Assembly: GCA_019418305.1 (NCBI GenBank)
Contig: DYCA01000014.1
Location: 1-45,088 of the forward strand
Reading direction: 5' to 3'
From: Clostridiales bacterium
Lineage (GTDB): Bacteria > Bacillota > Clostridia > Oscillospirales > Butyricicoccaceae
Length of the DNA: 45,088 nt
In this document: positions 34,640-44,100 of the stretch, piece by piece
Position numbering within the stretch: position 1 is the first letter of the stretch
How the letters are laid out: the number at the start of each line of letters is the position of its first letter
Made by a program: the position numbers and the translations under genes
Notes under the pieces: model-generated
What the model was told of the DNA's origin: nothing
Seen by the model: only the letters and a program-made list of their open reading frames with translations
The model's database searches: none

Positions 34640-36085
34640 TTACTTTTCTCTGCGCCATGTCGCCGGGGCGAACAGCAGCAGCATCGGGAACACTTCCAGA
34701 CGTCCCGCAAGCATATCGAACATCAGAACAATCTTGCTGAAGGGCGAGAAAAAGCCGAAGTTTGCCGCCGGACCAACCAACTCCAGACCCGGGCCGACGT
34801 TGTTGAGCGTCGCCGCAACCGCAGTGAAGTTGGTAATCAGTTCTTCGTTGGTAATCGACAGCAGCAGCACTGACAGGATAAACAGCAGCAGATAGGCGAT
34901 CATAAACACGTTGACCGAGCGCATGACCTCATGCTGCACGCGGCGGCCATCCATCTTGTTGACACGCACCGCGCGCGGATGGATGAGAAACTGCATTTCC
35001 TTACGAATGCTCTTGCACATCAGCAGAATACGCGAACATTTCATGCCGCCGCCGGTCGAACCGGCGCACGCACCGATGAACATCAAAAGCACCAGCAGCG
35101 CCTTGCTGAATGCCGGCCACTGGTTAAAGTCCACCGTAGAAAAGCCGGTGGTAGTGATGATGGACGCCACCTGAAAGGCGGCATGATGGAAACTTTGGAA
35201 AAAGCTCGAAAACATCGGCCGGACATTGATGGCAATCAGAACCGAGGAGGCAATGATCACGCCCAGATAGACGCGCACCTCTTCGATACGAAAGGCATTC
35301 TTCCAGCGCCGCATAAGCAGCAGAAAATAAACACTGAAGTTGATCCCGAACAGAATCATGAAAATCGTGACAACGCCTTGCAGATAATAGCTGTCGTAGT
35401 ACGCAATCGAGCTGTTCCAGATACCGAAACCACCTGTGCCTGCAGTTGCCATCGAGGTGCAGGCCGCGTCGAACAGCGGCATGCCGCCCAGCATCAGCAG
35501 TACAATTTCCAGCACGGTCATGCCGAAATAGATGCCGTACAGATACATAGCGGTATCACGGAGATGCGGTGAGAGCTTATTGACCGACGGACCGGGGCTT
35601 TCCGCACGCATCAAGTGGATGGTCTGCCCGCCGGCTAGCGGCAGCACAATCAGCATGAACACCAGCACGCCCATGCCGCCGACCCAATGGGTCAGGCTGC
35701 GCCAAAGCAGCGAGGCATGCGAAAGCGCTTCCACATCGCTCAGGATGGTGGCGCCGGTGGTGGTAAAGCCGGAAACCGTTTCAAACAGTGCATCCACCAC
35801 AAACGGAATTTCTCCGCTGAACATAAACGGCAGTGCGCCGGTCAGCGCCAGCACAATCCAGCACAGCGCCACGGTGACAAAGCCCTCACGGGCATAAAAG
35901 CGGGTGTTTTCCGGCCGCTTGTGACAAAACAAAGCGGAAAACATCAGACAAATCACAGCAGTCGCAAAATAAGCCATCACAACGGGTTCGCGGTACAGGA
36001 TGGCGGTCAGCATGGGAAGGAGCAGGAACAGTGATTCCACGCCCAGCATCCAGCCGATCAGGTAGCGTACCATAGCATGGTTCAT
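34640..36085 (-). CDS. trkH: Potassium uptake channel subunit TrkH/KtrB
   Basis: The product is 481 residues with about ten membrane helices and four selectivity-filter-like pore loops. SGFTTTGAT, TAGTGGFG, ITTTGFSTVD and the diverged fourth repeat NNVGPGLE are visible. THWVGGMGVLVFML and GACAGSTGGGMKC are also typical of TrkH. It imports K+ with the cytoplasmic gating ring formed by TrkA. The start overlaps the trkA stop by four bases (ATGA), so the two subunits are translationally coupled. Confidence 0.94.
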   Translation of the reverse strand: MNHAMVRYLIGWMLGVESLFLLLPMLTAILYREPVVMAYFATAVICLMFSALFCHKRPENTRFYAREGFVTVALCWIVLALTGALPFMFSGEIPFVVDALFETVSGFTTTGATILSDVEALSHASLLWRSLTHWVGGMGVLVFMLIVLPLAGGQTIHLMRAESPGPSVNKLSPHLRDTAMYLYGIYFGMTVLEIVLLMLGGMPLFDAACTSMATAGTGGFGIWNSSIAYYDSYYLQGVVTIFMILFGINFSVYFLLLMRRWKNAFRIEEVRVYLGVIIASSVLIAINVRPMFSSFFQSFHHAAFQVASIITTTGFSTVDFNQWPAFSKALLVLLMFIGACAGSTGGGMKCSRILLMCKSIRKEMQFLIHPRAVRVNKMDGRRVQHEVMRSVNVFMIAYLLLFILSVLLLSITNEELITNFTAVAATLNNVGPGLELVGPAANFGFFSPFSKIVLMFDMLAGRLEVFPMLLLFAPATWRREK

Positions 36086-37455
36086 CGCTCTGTATCCTCC
36101 GCCGCCTCCGGCTGGAAAATATCCTGCAGATCATTCATGCCGCGCCGGGTGGATACCACGATCACCGTATCGCCCTCCCGCAGCACATCACGGCCGCGCG
36201 GAATGATACGGCGTCCCTTGCGGTTGATACAGCACAGCAGCACATCCGGCCGGATGGGCATATCCTGCAGCGGTACGCCAATCAAATCGTGCGCCGCCAC
36301 ACGGAATTCAAGCGCTTCCGCACCGCCCAGTTGGTGCAGCGTTTCCACATTCGATCCCATGGAGTTCTGCATCGCGCGGGTATACTGGCCAATCAGTTCG
36401 GCCGTTGTCTGCTTAGGGCGAATCACGGTGCCGATGGGCAGGCTTTCAATAACCTCTTCAAAGTTCACGCGGTTGACCTTGGTGAAAAGCTTGGCCTTGG
36501 AATGCCGCCCTGCGTGCAGCGCAAGCAGGATATTCTCCTCGTCCATACCGGTCAGTGCGGCAAACGCCTCACAGCTGGCCAGGCCTTCCTCATCGAGCAA
36601 ATCGCGGTCCGTGCCGTCACCATGAATAATGGTTGCACCCGGCAGCATTTCAGACAGGGCTTCGCAGCGCTCCAGACGATTTTCAATGATTTTGACCGAA
36701 ATACCGGTATCAATCAGCATTTTCGCAAGGAAATACGAGATTTTTCCACCGCCAATCAGCATTGCCGAACGAATATGGTCGTTCGCCACACCAATCTGGC
36801 GGAAAAAGTCCGCCTGCTCGCTCGGCGGAACGATCACAGTAACGTCGTCATCCGTACGCAGAATAAAATCGCCCTTCGGAATGAACGTCTGTCCCTCGCG
36901 GCGCACCATGCAGAGCAGCGCATTGGTGCGAAGCAACGGATTGACTTCACAAACCGCCATGCCGTTCAAACGGGAGCCGTCGGGGATACGGATATCGAGC
37001 AGCTCAATGCGCCCCTTCGCAAAGGTGCTCACGCCGATAGCCGACGGGAAACGAATCAGGCGTGAAACCACACGCGCTGTGGACATTTCCGGGTTGATAA
37101 CCATGGACAAGCCCAGCTCATCCCGAATAAAACCGACCTCCGACACATATTCCGGGTCGCGCACACGCGCGATGGTGTGACAGCCCGCCGCCTTGCTGGC
37201 AATCAGGCAGGAAAGAAGGTTGATCTCGTCATGCGTAGTGACTGCGATCAACAGGTCGGTTTCCCGCACGCCCGCCTCCTCCAATACGTGATAGCTCGTT
37301 CCGCTGCCGGTAACCGAAGTTAAATCCAGCGTGTTGGTCAGCTCGGTGAGCCGACGCTCGGACAGGTCGATGAGGGTCAGGTCGTGTCCTTCTGCGGAAA
37401 GCTGTTCCGCCAATGCCGAACCGACCTTACCGCAGCCTACAATAATGATGCGCAT
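36082..37455 (-). CDS. trkA: Trk potassium uptake regulatory subunit TrkA
   Basis: The product is 457 residues, a double-length TrkA with two RCK units. The first NAD(H)-binding site is MRIIIVGCGKVGSALAEQL with the acidic strand end LIDL. The second is AMLIGGGKISYFLAKML near residue 230. Each is followed by a TrkA_C domain. TrkA gates TrkH in response to nucleotides. The ATG at 37455 follows CGGAGG and matches the family start; the longer open frame upstream crosses the promoter and is rejected. It lies first in trkA-trkH. Confidence 0.95.
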   Translation of the reverse strand: MRIIIVGCGKVGSALAEQLSAEGHDLTLIDLSERRLTELTNTLDLTSVTGSGTSYHVLEEAGVRETDLLIAVTTHDEINLLSCLIASKAAGCHTIARVRDPEYVSEVGFIRDELGLSMVINPEMSTARVVSRLIRFPSAIGVSTFAKGRIELLDIRIPDGSRLNGMAVCEVNPLLRTNALLCMVRREGQTFIPKGDFILRTDDDVTVIVPPSEQADFFRQIGVANDHIRSAMLIGGGKISYFLAKMLIDTGISVKIIENRLERCEALSEMLPGATIIHGDGTDRDLLDEEGLASCEAFAALTGMDEENILLALHAGRHSKAKLFTKVNRVNFEEVIESLPIGTVIRPKQTTAELIGQYTRAMQNSMGSNVETLHQLGGAEALEFRVAAHDLIGVPLQDMPIRPDVLLCCINRKGRRIIPRGRDVLREGDTVIVVSTRRGMNDLQDIFQPEAAEDTER

Positions 37456-37503
37456 GGTGCGCCTCCGATCTCTCTTTTTACAGGGTACATAATATACATA
37501 GCG

Positions 37504-37532
37504 ATTATAGCGTTTTAGCAACAAAAAAGCAA
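37504..37532 (-). promoter_or_regulatory. Promoter of trkA-trkH
   Basis: On the minus strand there is a perfect -10 TATAAT (37504-37509), a 17-base spacer and a weak -35 TTGCTT (37527-37532). Confidence 0.65.
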
Positions 37533-37591
37533 TATCCCTGACAAGCGAAAACAAATCTTTGCGTTTTTTTCGCGTGCCGTTCCGCGTATCG

Positions 37592-37621
37592 TTGACCGCT
37601 GCGCCGAATACATGGTATACT
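37592..37621 (+). promoter_or_regulatory. Promoter of the licT-type gene
   Basis: There is a -35 TTGACC (37592-37597), an 18-base spacer and a -10 TATACT (37616-37621). The predicted leader is about 160 bases. Confidence 0.65.
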
Positions 37622-37678
37622 TGTTTCAATATACGGAAAGGAAGCACGAACGACAGACATAACGCGAATGCCGAAAAC

Positions 37679-37711
37679 GTGCGTTGATTCGTTGGAATCA
37701 GTGAAAAGCAC
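37679..37711 (+). promoter_or_regulatory. RAT-like hairpin in the leader of the antiterminator gene
   Basis: GTGC pairs with GCAC on the outside and TGATTC with GAATCA inside a GTTG loop. The arms are separated by an asymmetric internal loop with GTGAAAA on the 3' side. The layout, and the AAAA stretch on the 3' arm, recall ribonucleic antiterminator sites bound by BglG/LicT proteins. I see no overlapping intrinsic terminator, so the role is uncertain. Confidence 0.3.
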
Positions 37712-37785
37712 TGCGACTACGTTTCGAAGAGTTTCTCTGTTTCCCGGCGAAGAATACGGGCTGTGGCTGACAAGGAGGTGAAGGC

Positions 37786-38616
37786 ATGCAGATTGAAAAA
37801 GTGCTGAACAACAACGTGGTCATTGCACTGGATGAAACCGGCGAGGAAACCGTGCTGATGGGGCGCGGACTGGGCTTTGGCCGTCACCCCGGCGACAGCG
37901 CCCCCGTCCATCTGATCGAAAAGCGTTTCACGCTGCATGCCGGACAGCTGTCCGACCGTTTCCAGCAGCTGCTGACCAGTATTCCCCTGCCGCATTTTTT
38001 GCTCAGTGAGCGCATTATCGACCATGCCAAGCGCACACTGGGCGCAACCTTGTCGGACAGTATTTATGTTACCCTGCCCGACCACATTTCAGCCGCACTT
38101 GAGCGGCATAAACAGGGTATCGAGCTGTCAAACCCGCTTTTGTGGGATATTCGGCAGTTTTATCCGGAGGAATACCGGGCTGGCTGTGCCGCCGTTGACC
38201 TGATTCGGGAGGAAACCGGTATCGACTTTGGCGAGGATGAGGCAGGCTTTATCGCCATGCACTTTGTCAACGCGGAGGGAGGCGGTGAATTTCCCGAGGT
38301 TTACGACATGACCTGCCTGATGCAGCGGGTATTCGGGTTGGTGCAGGAGCAATGCGGCGTAGAGCCTGACCGCGATTCGCCTGATTTTTACCGGTTTGTA
38401 GCGCATCTGAAGTTTTTGGCGCGCCGTATCGCCGCAGGACAGAGCTACGGCGACTGCGATGCCGACCTTCTTCCTCCAGTACAGGACAAATACCCGGATG
38501 CCTTCGCCTGTGCGCAGACGATTTGCGACGCAATTTTACAGGAATACGGCTTTGATGCCGGCAAAAACGAGCTGCTGTACCTCACGCTTCACATCGCCCG
38601 CATCACCGGCGCGTGA
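37786..38616 (+). CDS. licT: BglG/LicT-family transcription antiterminator
   Basis: The product is 276 residues. An N-terminal CAT RNA-binding domain (about 1-55, MQIEKVLNNNVVIALDETGEE) is followed by PRD1 and PRD2. The four PTS-phosphorylated histidines fall at His100, His159, His207 and His269, the same numbers as in Bacillus subtilis LicT, so phosphorylation control should be intact. Such proteins bind a RAT hairpin and prevent termination in sugar-PTS operons. No PTS or beta-glucosidase gene is adjacent, so the target operon is elsewhere. The ATG follows AAGGAGGTG. The gene is divergent from trkA and ends at a terminator. Confidence 0.93.
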   Translation: MQIEKVLNNNVVIALDETGEETVLMGRGLGFGRHPGDSAPVHLIEKRFTLHAGQLSDRFQQLLTSIPLPHFLLSERIIDHAKRTLGATLSDSIYVTLPDHISAALERHKQGIELSNPLLWDIRQFYPEEYRAGCAAVDLIREETGIDFGEDEAGFIAMHFVNAEGGGEFPEVYDMTCLMQRVFGLVQEQCGVEPDRDSPDFYRFVAHLKFLARRIAAGQSYGDCDADLLPPVQDKYPDAFACAQTICDAILQEYGFDAGKNELLYLTLHIARITGA

Positions 38617-38634
38617 TCACCCCAGCAAAGCAAT

Positions 38635-38679
38635 ACGGCCACCCAGAGAACATTCTTCTCAGGGTGGCCGTTCATTTTT
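38635..38679 (+). terminator. Terminator after the licT-type gene
   Basis: A long hairpin runs ACGGCCACCC (38635-38644) against GGGTGGCCGT (38662-38671), with an inner GAGAA/TTCTC stem and a T-rich tail. It lies just before the end of convergent cysS at 38684 and may also work weakly on the minus strand. Confidence 0.8.
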
Positions 38680-38683
38680 CGTT

Positions 38684-40099
38684 TTATGCGCGGCTCCACT
38701 GGGTACCCTGACGGGTATCCTTGATGGTCACGCCCATCGCAGCCAACTCGTCACGGATGCGGTCGGCTTCCGCGAAGTTCTTCTCCTTCTTGGCCGCTGC
38801 GCGCTGCGCAATCAGCGCTTCGATCTTCTCCGCGTCCGGATCCACTGCATCATCACGCTTCTGCACGAGATTCAAAACGCCGGTCAGCTCCATGAACAGG
38901 TCGTGCGCCGCGGTCAGGAACGCCTTGCTTGCGTCCTGATGCGCGCCCATCCACGCATTAATCTCGCGCGTCAACTCAAAGATGGCAGAAAGCGCGTCCG
39001 CCGTGTTAAGGTCGTCGTCCATCGCGTCGATAAACTTCTGCTTGTATGCCGCAAGCGCTTCCATCTTGGTCGCCTCTTCCGCGGTCATCGCGTCGCCCTC
39101 GGCCTTTTCGATGCGGAACTCCATGTTATTCCGTGCCTCGTACAGGCGCGCCAGCGACGCCTTGTTCATCTCAAGCGACTCGGCCGAGTAGTTGAGCGGC
39201 GTGCGGTAATGCGCGGACAGCATGAACATGCGGATGGTTTCATAGCCAAACTGCTTTGCCGCGTCGCGCACCATGAAGAAATTGCCCTTGGATTTGGACA
39301 TTTTCTCGTTATCGATGGTCAAAAAGCCGTTGTGCAGCCAGTAATGCGCGAAGGCACAGCCGTTAGCGCACTCGGACTGGGCAATTTCGTTCTCGTGATG
39401 CGGGAAAATCAAGTCAAGGCCGCCGGAGTGAATGTCGATGGTGGGGCCGAGGTACTTGTTGACCATTGCGGAGCACTCGATATGCCAGCCCGGACGTCCC
39501 TTACTGCCCCACGGCGTATCCCATGCAGGCTCGCCCGGCTTCGCCGCCTTCCAGACCGCAAAGTCCATCGGGTCCTCCTTCTGCTCGCCTACGCTGATGC
39601 GCGCGCCCGCCTGCAGCTCTTCCATCGGCTGATGGCACAGCTTGCCGTAATCCGGGTCGGATTTGGTGCGGAAGTATACGTCGCCGTTCGGTGCAAGATA
39701 GGCATGGCCGTTGTCGAGCAGCTTCTGCACGATGTCAATGATTGCGTCCATCGTCTCAGTCGCACGGGGATGCACGGTTGCCTTACCGATGCCAAGACCC
39801 TCCGCATCCGTGTAATACTCCTTGATATAGCGGTCGGCGATGACGTTGAAGTCCACGCCCTCTTCGCTGGCCTTGTTGATCACCTTGTCGTCAATGTCGG
39901 TGAAGTTCTGCACAAACTGCACCTTATAGCCGCGATACTCAAAGTAGCGGCGCAGCAGGTCGAACACAATAAACGGGCGCGCGTTGCCGACGTGGAAATA
40001 GTTATACACGGTCGGACCGCAGGAATACATTTTGACCTCGCCCGGCGTAATCGGGACGAACTCCTCCTTCTGGCGGGTCAGGGTGTTGAACAGTTTCAT
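38684..40099 (-). CDS. cysS: Cysteinyl-tRNA synthetase CysS
   Basis: The product is 471 residues. It charges tRNA-Cys with cysteine. Zinc ligands include Cys27 in MYSCGPTVY, Cys in GWHIECSAM and the His/Glu in HHENEIAQSE. The class I signatures are HVGN (HIGH equivalent) and KMSKSKGN. The C-terminal anticodon-binding part is complete (ADRIRDELAAMGVTIKDT). The ATG follows AAGGAGAG. Its transcript begins with a T-box whose specifier codon is TGC, which agrees with the enzyme's identity. Confidence 0.97.
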   Translation of the reverse strand: MKLFNTLTRQKEEFVPITPGEVKMYSCGPTVYNYFHVGNARPFIVFDLLRRYFEYRGYKVQFVQNFTDIDDKVINKASEEGVDFNVIADRYIKEYYTDAEGLGIGKATVHPRATETMDAIIDIVQKLLDNGHAYLAPNGDVYFRTKSDPDYGKLCHQPMEELQAGARISVGEQKEDPMDFAVWKAAKPGEPAWDTPWGSKGRPGWHIECSAMVNKYLGPTIDIHSGGLDLIFPHHENEIAQSECANGCAFAHYWLHNGFLTIDNEKMSKSKGNFFMVRDAAKQFGYETIRMFMLSAHYRTPLNYSAESLEMNKASLARLYEARNNMEFRIEKAEGDAMTAEEATKMEALAAYKQKFIDAMDDDLNTADALSAIFELTREINAWMGAHQDASKAFLTAAHDLFMELTGVLNLVQKRDDAVDPDAEKIEALIAQRAAAKKEKNFAEADRIRDELAAMGVTIKDTRQGTQWSRA

Positions 40100-40129
40100 A
40101 TGACACTCTCCTTATCGGGATAATTTTAC

Positions 40130-40166
40130 AAAAATACAGCCGCCTCTTTTTCTCAAAGAGGCGGCA
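40130..40166 (-). terminator. T-box-controlled terminator upstream of cysS
   Basis: On the minus strand an 11-bp stem GCCGCCTCTTT/AAAGAGGCGGC (40140-40150 with 40156-40166) is followed by TGTATTTTTG. It directly follows the T-box sequence, as expected for tRNA-controlled attenuation. Confidence 0.9.
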
Positions 40167-40363
40167 CTCATGTCGCGGTTCCACTCCTGTTTTTCACTCG
40201 GATGCAGGATAACGGGTGCGTCCCGCGGGGCGTTTGACCCCGATGCTCGGCGGGCGCACTTCGCCGCCCCGCGCGCAAAGCCCTTTCAGCCGAGGGGCTT
40301 CTCTCTTTCGCGCACCGGAAAACGGTTACTTTTCCCGCGTCTTTGCATACGTTTCTATATTAC
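40131..40363 (-). ncRNA. T-box leader of cysS, specifier TGC (Cys)
   Basis: On the minus strand the T-box core AGTGGAACCGCGA lies at 40174-40186. The bulge bases TGGA complement the UCCA end of tRNA-Cys. Upstream are the stem I landmarks GAAAAGTAAC and AGAGAG, followed by the specifier region GAAGTGC with TGC (Cys) at 40256-40258. The terminator at 40130-40166 competes with the antiterminator. Uncharged tRNA-Cys should stabilise the antiterminator and switch cysS on. Confidence 0.93.
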
Positions 40364-40369
40364 AGTGCC

Positions 40370-40398
40370 AGTATAGCAACAATCCGTGTAAAAGTCAA
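40370..40398 (-). promoter_or_regulatory. Promoter of the T-box-cysS transcript
   Basis: On the minus strand there is a -35 TTGACT (40393-40398), a 17-base spacer and a -10 TATACT (40370-40375). Confidence 0.85.
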
Positions 40399-40500
40399 GC
40401 CGCTGCTCTGCTCACCTGTTATCTCTCAACACTTTGCGGCCGATATGTATAGTATATGACATTTTGCCTTTTACAATCACCAAAGGAAGGAAGAGATTTC

Positions 40501-41079
40501 ATGACAATCGGAGGTTTCCAAAGCAACTGGTTCAATGTCACGGAGCATACGATGGAAAACGGCAACAAATTGCCGATGGCGACGCTCAAAGACGAGTACA
40601 AGGATGAATTTGCAGCCTTTACAAAAAATAAGCTCGAGCAGCTGGAGCAGCGCGAGCCTTCTGCGGGTCTGGATGCACTGACCGATGAACAGCTCAAGGA
40701 ACTCAGCGAAAAATACGACACGGACGATATGACCTACGACGAATACCAGTCCTTTTTACAGGACCTCGTCGATATGGGGGCGCTGACCGAGACCGACCGT
40801 TGGCTGGCTGGCGGTACGGAAAAGGGCAAGATGATGCGACCTGTCATCCCTGCCATGTTTGCATCCGTTCGCGATGCCTCTCAGGACACGCTTTCTATGT
40901 CGCGGCTTTCCTATGATTTCCCGGTTGGCATGGATTCGGTGGATATCACAGAGTGGGTCAAGTACCGCTCTACCTCTGACGCAGCCTATTATCTGTCCGG
41001 CGAGCGTTATGATCTCAACATGAACGAACTCAACCAAACGATGGCAGACATCTTGGACGCCATAAACCGGGCCGGCTGA
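40501..41079 (+). CDS. Uncharacterised acidic protein
   Basis: The product is 192 residues, rich in Asp and Glu, with no signal peptide or membrane segment. I do not recognise a family. The middle part (LTDEQLKELSEKYDTDDMTYDEYQ...) looks helical and EF-hand-like in spacing but is not a clear EF-hand. The C-terminal half contains DITEWVKYRSTSDAAYYLSGERYDLN and a final helix (MNELNQTMADILDAINRAG). The ATG at 40501 follows AAGGAAGGAAGAG and is well supported. It is a single-gene unit with its own terminator. A TATAGT -10 candidate near 40450 may be its promoter. Codon use resembles the neighbours, so it is probably a real gene. Confidence 0.85.
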   Translation: MTIGGFQSNWFNVTEHTMENGNKLPMATLKDEYKDEFAAFTKNKLEQLEQREPSAGLDALTDEQLKELSEKYDTDDMTYDEYQSFLQDLVDMGALTETDRWLAGGTEKGKMMRPVIPAMFASVRDASQDTLSMSRLSYDFPVGMDSVDITEWVKYRSTSDAAYYLSGERYDLNMNELNQTMADILDAINRAG

Positions 41080-41087
41080 AAATATAC

Positions 41088-41125
41088 AACACCCGATGGA
41101 AACCATGTTCCATCGGGTGTTTTTT
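41088..41125. terminator. Bidirectional terminator between the acidic protein gene and mfd
   Basis: A 14-bp perfect stem runs AACACCCGATGGAA (41088-41101) against TTCCATCGGGTGTT (41108-41121) and is followed by TTTT. Convergent mfd ends at 41129. Confidence 0.85.
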
Positions 41126-41128
41126 GTG

Positions 41129-44100
41129 TTACGCGGTCTGTGCGTACTTGCCGACCAGCGTTTCCGCCATAGAAAGCGGGGCTTCGCCCTTATTCAGCCG
41201 CAGAGACAGATACGGCGTTGAGCCTGCATTGAGCAGCAGCCGCCCGCGGAACGACTCGTCCCCACACAAGGCGGACAGACGCGCAAAATCGGTCTGCGCA
41301 AAGGTGAGCAGCAGACGGCCGTCCTGCTCCTTAATTTCCGAAATCCCCTGCTCACTCGCACGGCTGCGCAGCAGCGCAATATCCAGCAGCGCCACCGCCT
41401 CGCGGGGCGGCTCACCAAAGCGGTCAATCAGCTCGTCGAGCATATCGCTCTTCTGCTCCTCCGTACGGATGAGCGCAATACGGCGGTACAAATCCACACG
41501 CTGACCAGCATCCGGCACATAGTCCGACGGCAGATTGGCCGACAGCAGCAGCTCGGCCGCGCAATCCACGCGAGGCTTGGGCGTCTCGCCCTTCTCCTCC
41601 TGCACAGCCTCTTCGAGCAGCTTGAGATACAGGTCATAGCCGACGCTCATCATGTGGCCGGACTGCTCAGGACCGAGCACGTTGCCCGCGCCGCGAATCT
41701 CAAGGTCACGCATGGCAATCTTAAAGCCTGAGCCGAACGCCGCGAACTCGCGGATGGCCGAAAGACGCTTCTGCGCAATCTCGGAGAGTGCCTTGCCGCG
41801 CCGGTAGCACAGATAAGCATAGGCATGGCGGCTCGACCGGCCGACGCGCCCGCGAATCTGGTGCAGCTGGGCAAGGCCCATGTTGTCCGCGTTTTCGATG
41901 ATGAGTGTGTTGGCGTTTGGAATATCGATGCCCGTCTCGATAATGGTCGTGCAGACCAGAATATCGGTCTCGCCGTCCGCCATGGCATTCATCGCGGCGG
42001 CGATTTCTTTTTGCGTCATCTTGCCATGCACGATACCGATGCGCGCATCCGGCAAGCGCTGCTGGAGCAGATTGGCGCACCGCGCGATGGATTCCACGCG
42101 GTTGTGCAGGTAGTACACCTGTCCGCCGCGCGCAAGCTCACGACGAATCGCGTCCAGCAGTACGCCGTCGTTTTGCTCCAGCACGAAGGTCTGCACCGGA
42201 TGACGGTCGAGCGGCGGCTCTTCAATCGAGGACATGTCCCGAATCCCGCTCAGTGCCATGTTAAGCGTGCGCGGGATGGGCGTGGCCGACAGCGTCAGCA
42301 CGTCTACATTCTTCGACAGCTCCTTGAGCGTCTCCTTGTGGGATACGCCGAAGCGCTGCTCCTCGTCCACGACGAGCAGCCCCAAATCCTTAAATTTTAT
42401 TTTTTTATTGAACAGCTTATGCGTACCGATTACGATATCGACCGAACCGGCCTCCAGCTTTTTGAGCAGCTGAGTCTGCTCCGACCCGGTTTTATAGCGT
42501 GTCAGCAGCTCAATGGTCACCGGATGCCCCTGGAATCGCTGCAAGGCGGTCAGGTAATGCTGACGTGCCAGCACAGTGGTCGGTACGAGGATGGCGGCCT
42601 GTTTGCCCGCCAGCACGCACTTCATCACCGCGCGCAGCGCAACCTCGGTCTTGCCGAAGCCCACGTCGCCGCACAGCAGACGGTCCATCGGCCGGTCGGA
42701 TTCCATGTCCATCTTGATTTCCGCAATGCAGCGCAGCTGGTCATCGGTTTCCTCATAAGGAAAGGCTTCCTCAAACTCGCGCTGCCATGCGTCGTCCTGC
42801 GGGAAGGCAAAGCCCTTAACCTTGGCGCGCTCCGCGTACAGCTTAATCAGCCCTTCCGCCAGCTCCTTGGCCGCTGCCTTGGCCCGCGCCTTGGAGCGCG
42901 ACCAGTCCGCGCCGCCGAGCTTGTTGAGCCGCACCTTTTCCGGCTCGCCGCCGCCGATGTACTTGGAAATCAAATCAAGACTGGTCGCCGGGACATACAG
43001 AAAATCCGTGCCCGCAAAGGCAATCTTGATGAAATCGCGCTCCGCACCGTCCACCGTCATACGCTCCATGCCGACAAAGCGGCCGATGCCGTGGTGCTCA
43101 TGCACGACCAAATCGCCCGGCGTCAGGTCAGTGAACGACTTGACACGGTCGCGGCTCGACTTTTTGACCTGCGTCTTTTTGCGCCGCGCCAGCACCTGCC
43201 CCTCGGTGATGACCACCAGACCAAGGTCGGGATACTCAAAGCCCGCAGACAGCGTGCCTTCCATCACACACACTTGCCCACCCTTGGGCAGCAAGTCGCT
43301 GACCGTTGCCGTCAAGCCGGCTTCAGTCAATGCATCACACATATTGCGGCAGCGCAGCGCACTGCCGCACAGCACGGCCACCGCGCGTCCCTGCTGGGTA
43401 TAACCGCGGATATCGGCTGCCGCCATATCCATATTGCCGCCGTAGGCGTTCATCTGATTTGCGACAAAGTTCTCCAAATGCTGCGGGGCCAGCTCCGGAA
43501 CATTGTTCAAAAAGCTGTCCAGCCGCAAAATCGTATGCGGCGTGCGGGCAAACGCGGCAAAGTCAAGCGCATAGCCGTCCAGCCCGGGTGCAATCTCACC
43601 GCGCTCAAGCAGTGCGGTCACGTCGTCCGCAATGCGGGCAGCAAAATCGCGCGCGGCATCGCGCAGGCGCGGGGTATCCTCAATGAGCACAATGGCATTT
43701 TCCGGCAGATAATCAAGCGCGGTCGCCAGCTCCGGATATACCAGCGGCAGGTATTTGTCCGCCGCGGGCAGCGTACCGGTCTCCTCCAGCCGCTCCGCAT
43801 CGCGCTCGATATGCGTCGCGAGGTCGGGATGCTTCTTTTTGCGCGTGGAAAGCAGGCCGCGTACCGCCTTTGCCAGCCCTTTCGCACCGCCCGGCGCAAG
43901 ATGCGGCAGTGTTTCCATACACGGCAGGCAGCGCAGTGTTTGGGCGGTTTCCAGCCGTCGCTGACTGCCGACATCAAAGGTCGCAATCGAATCGATTTCG
44001 TCATCCCAGAACTCCACGCGGTACGGGTTTGCCGACTGCGGCGGGAACACGTCCAAAATGCCGCCGCGCACCGAAAACTGTCCCATGCCCTCGACCTGCA

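Noticed and set aside
37712..37785. Intrinsic terminator overlapping the RAT-like hairpin
   Set aside because: No stem followed by a T-tract could be found, so classical antitermination of licT itself is not supported.
38459..40123. Plus-strand open frame of about 550 codons running from the licT end over cysS
   Set aside because: It crosses a strong terminator and is antisense to cysS, with no domain or start signal.
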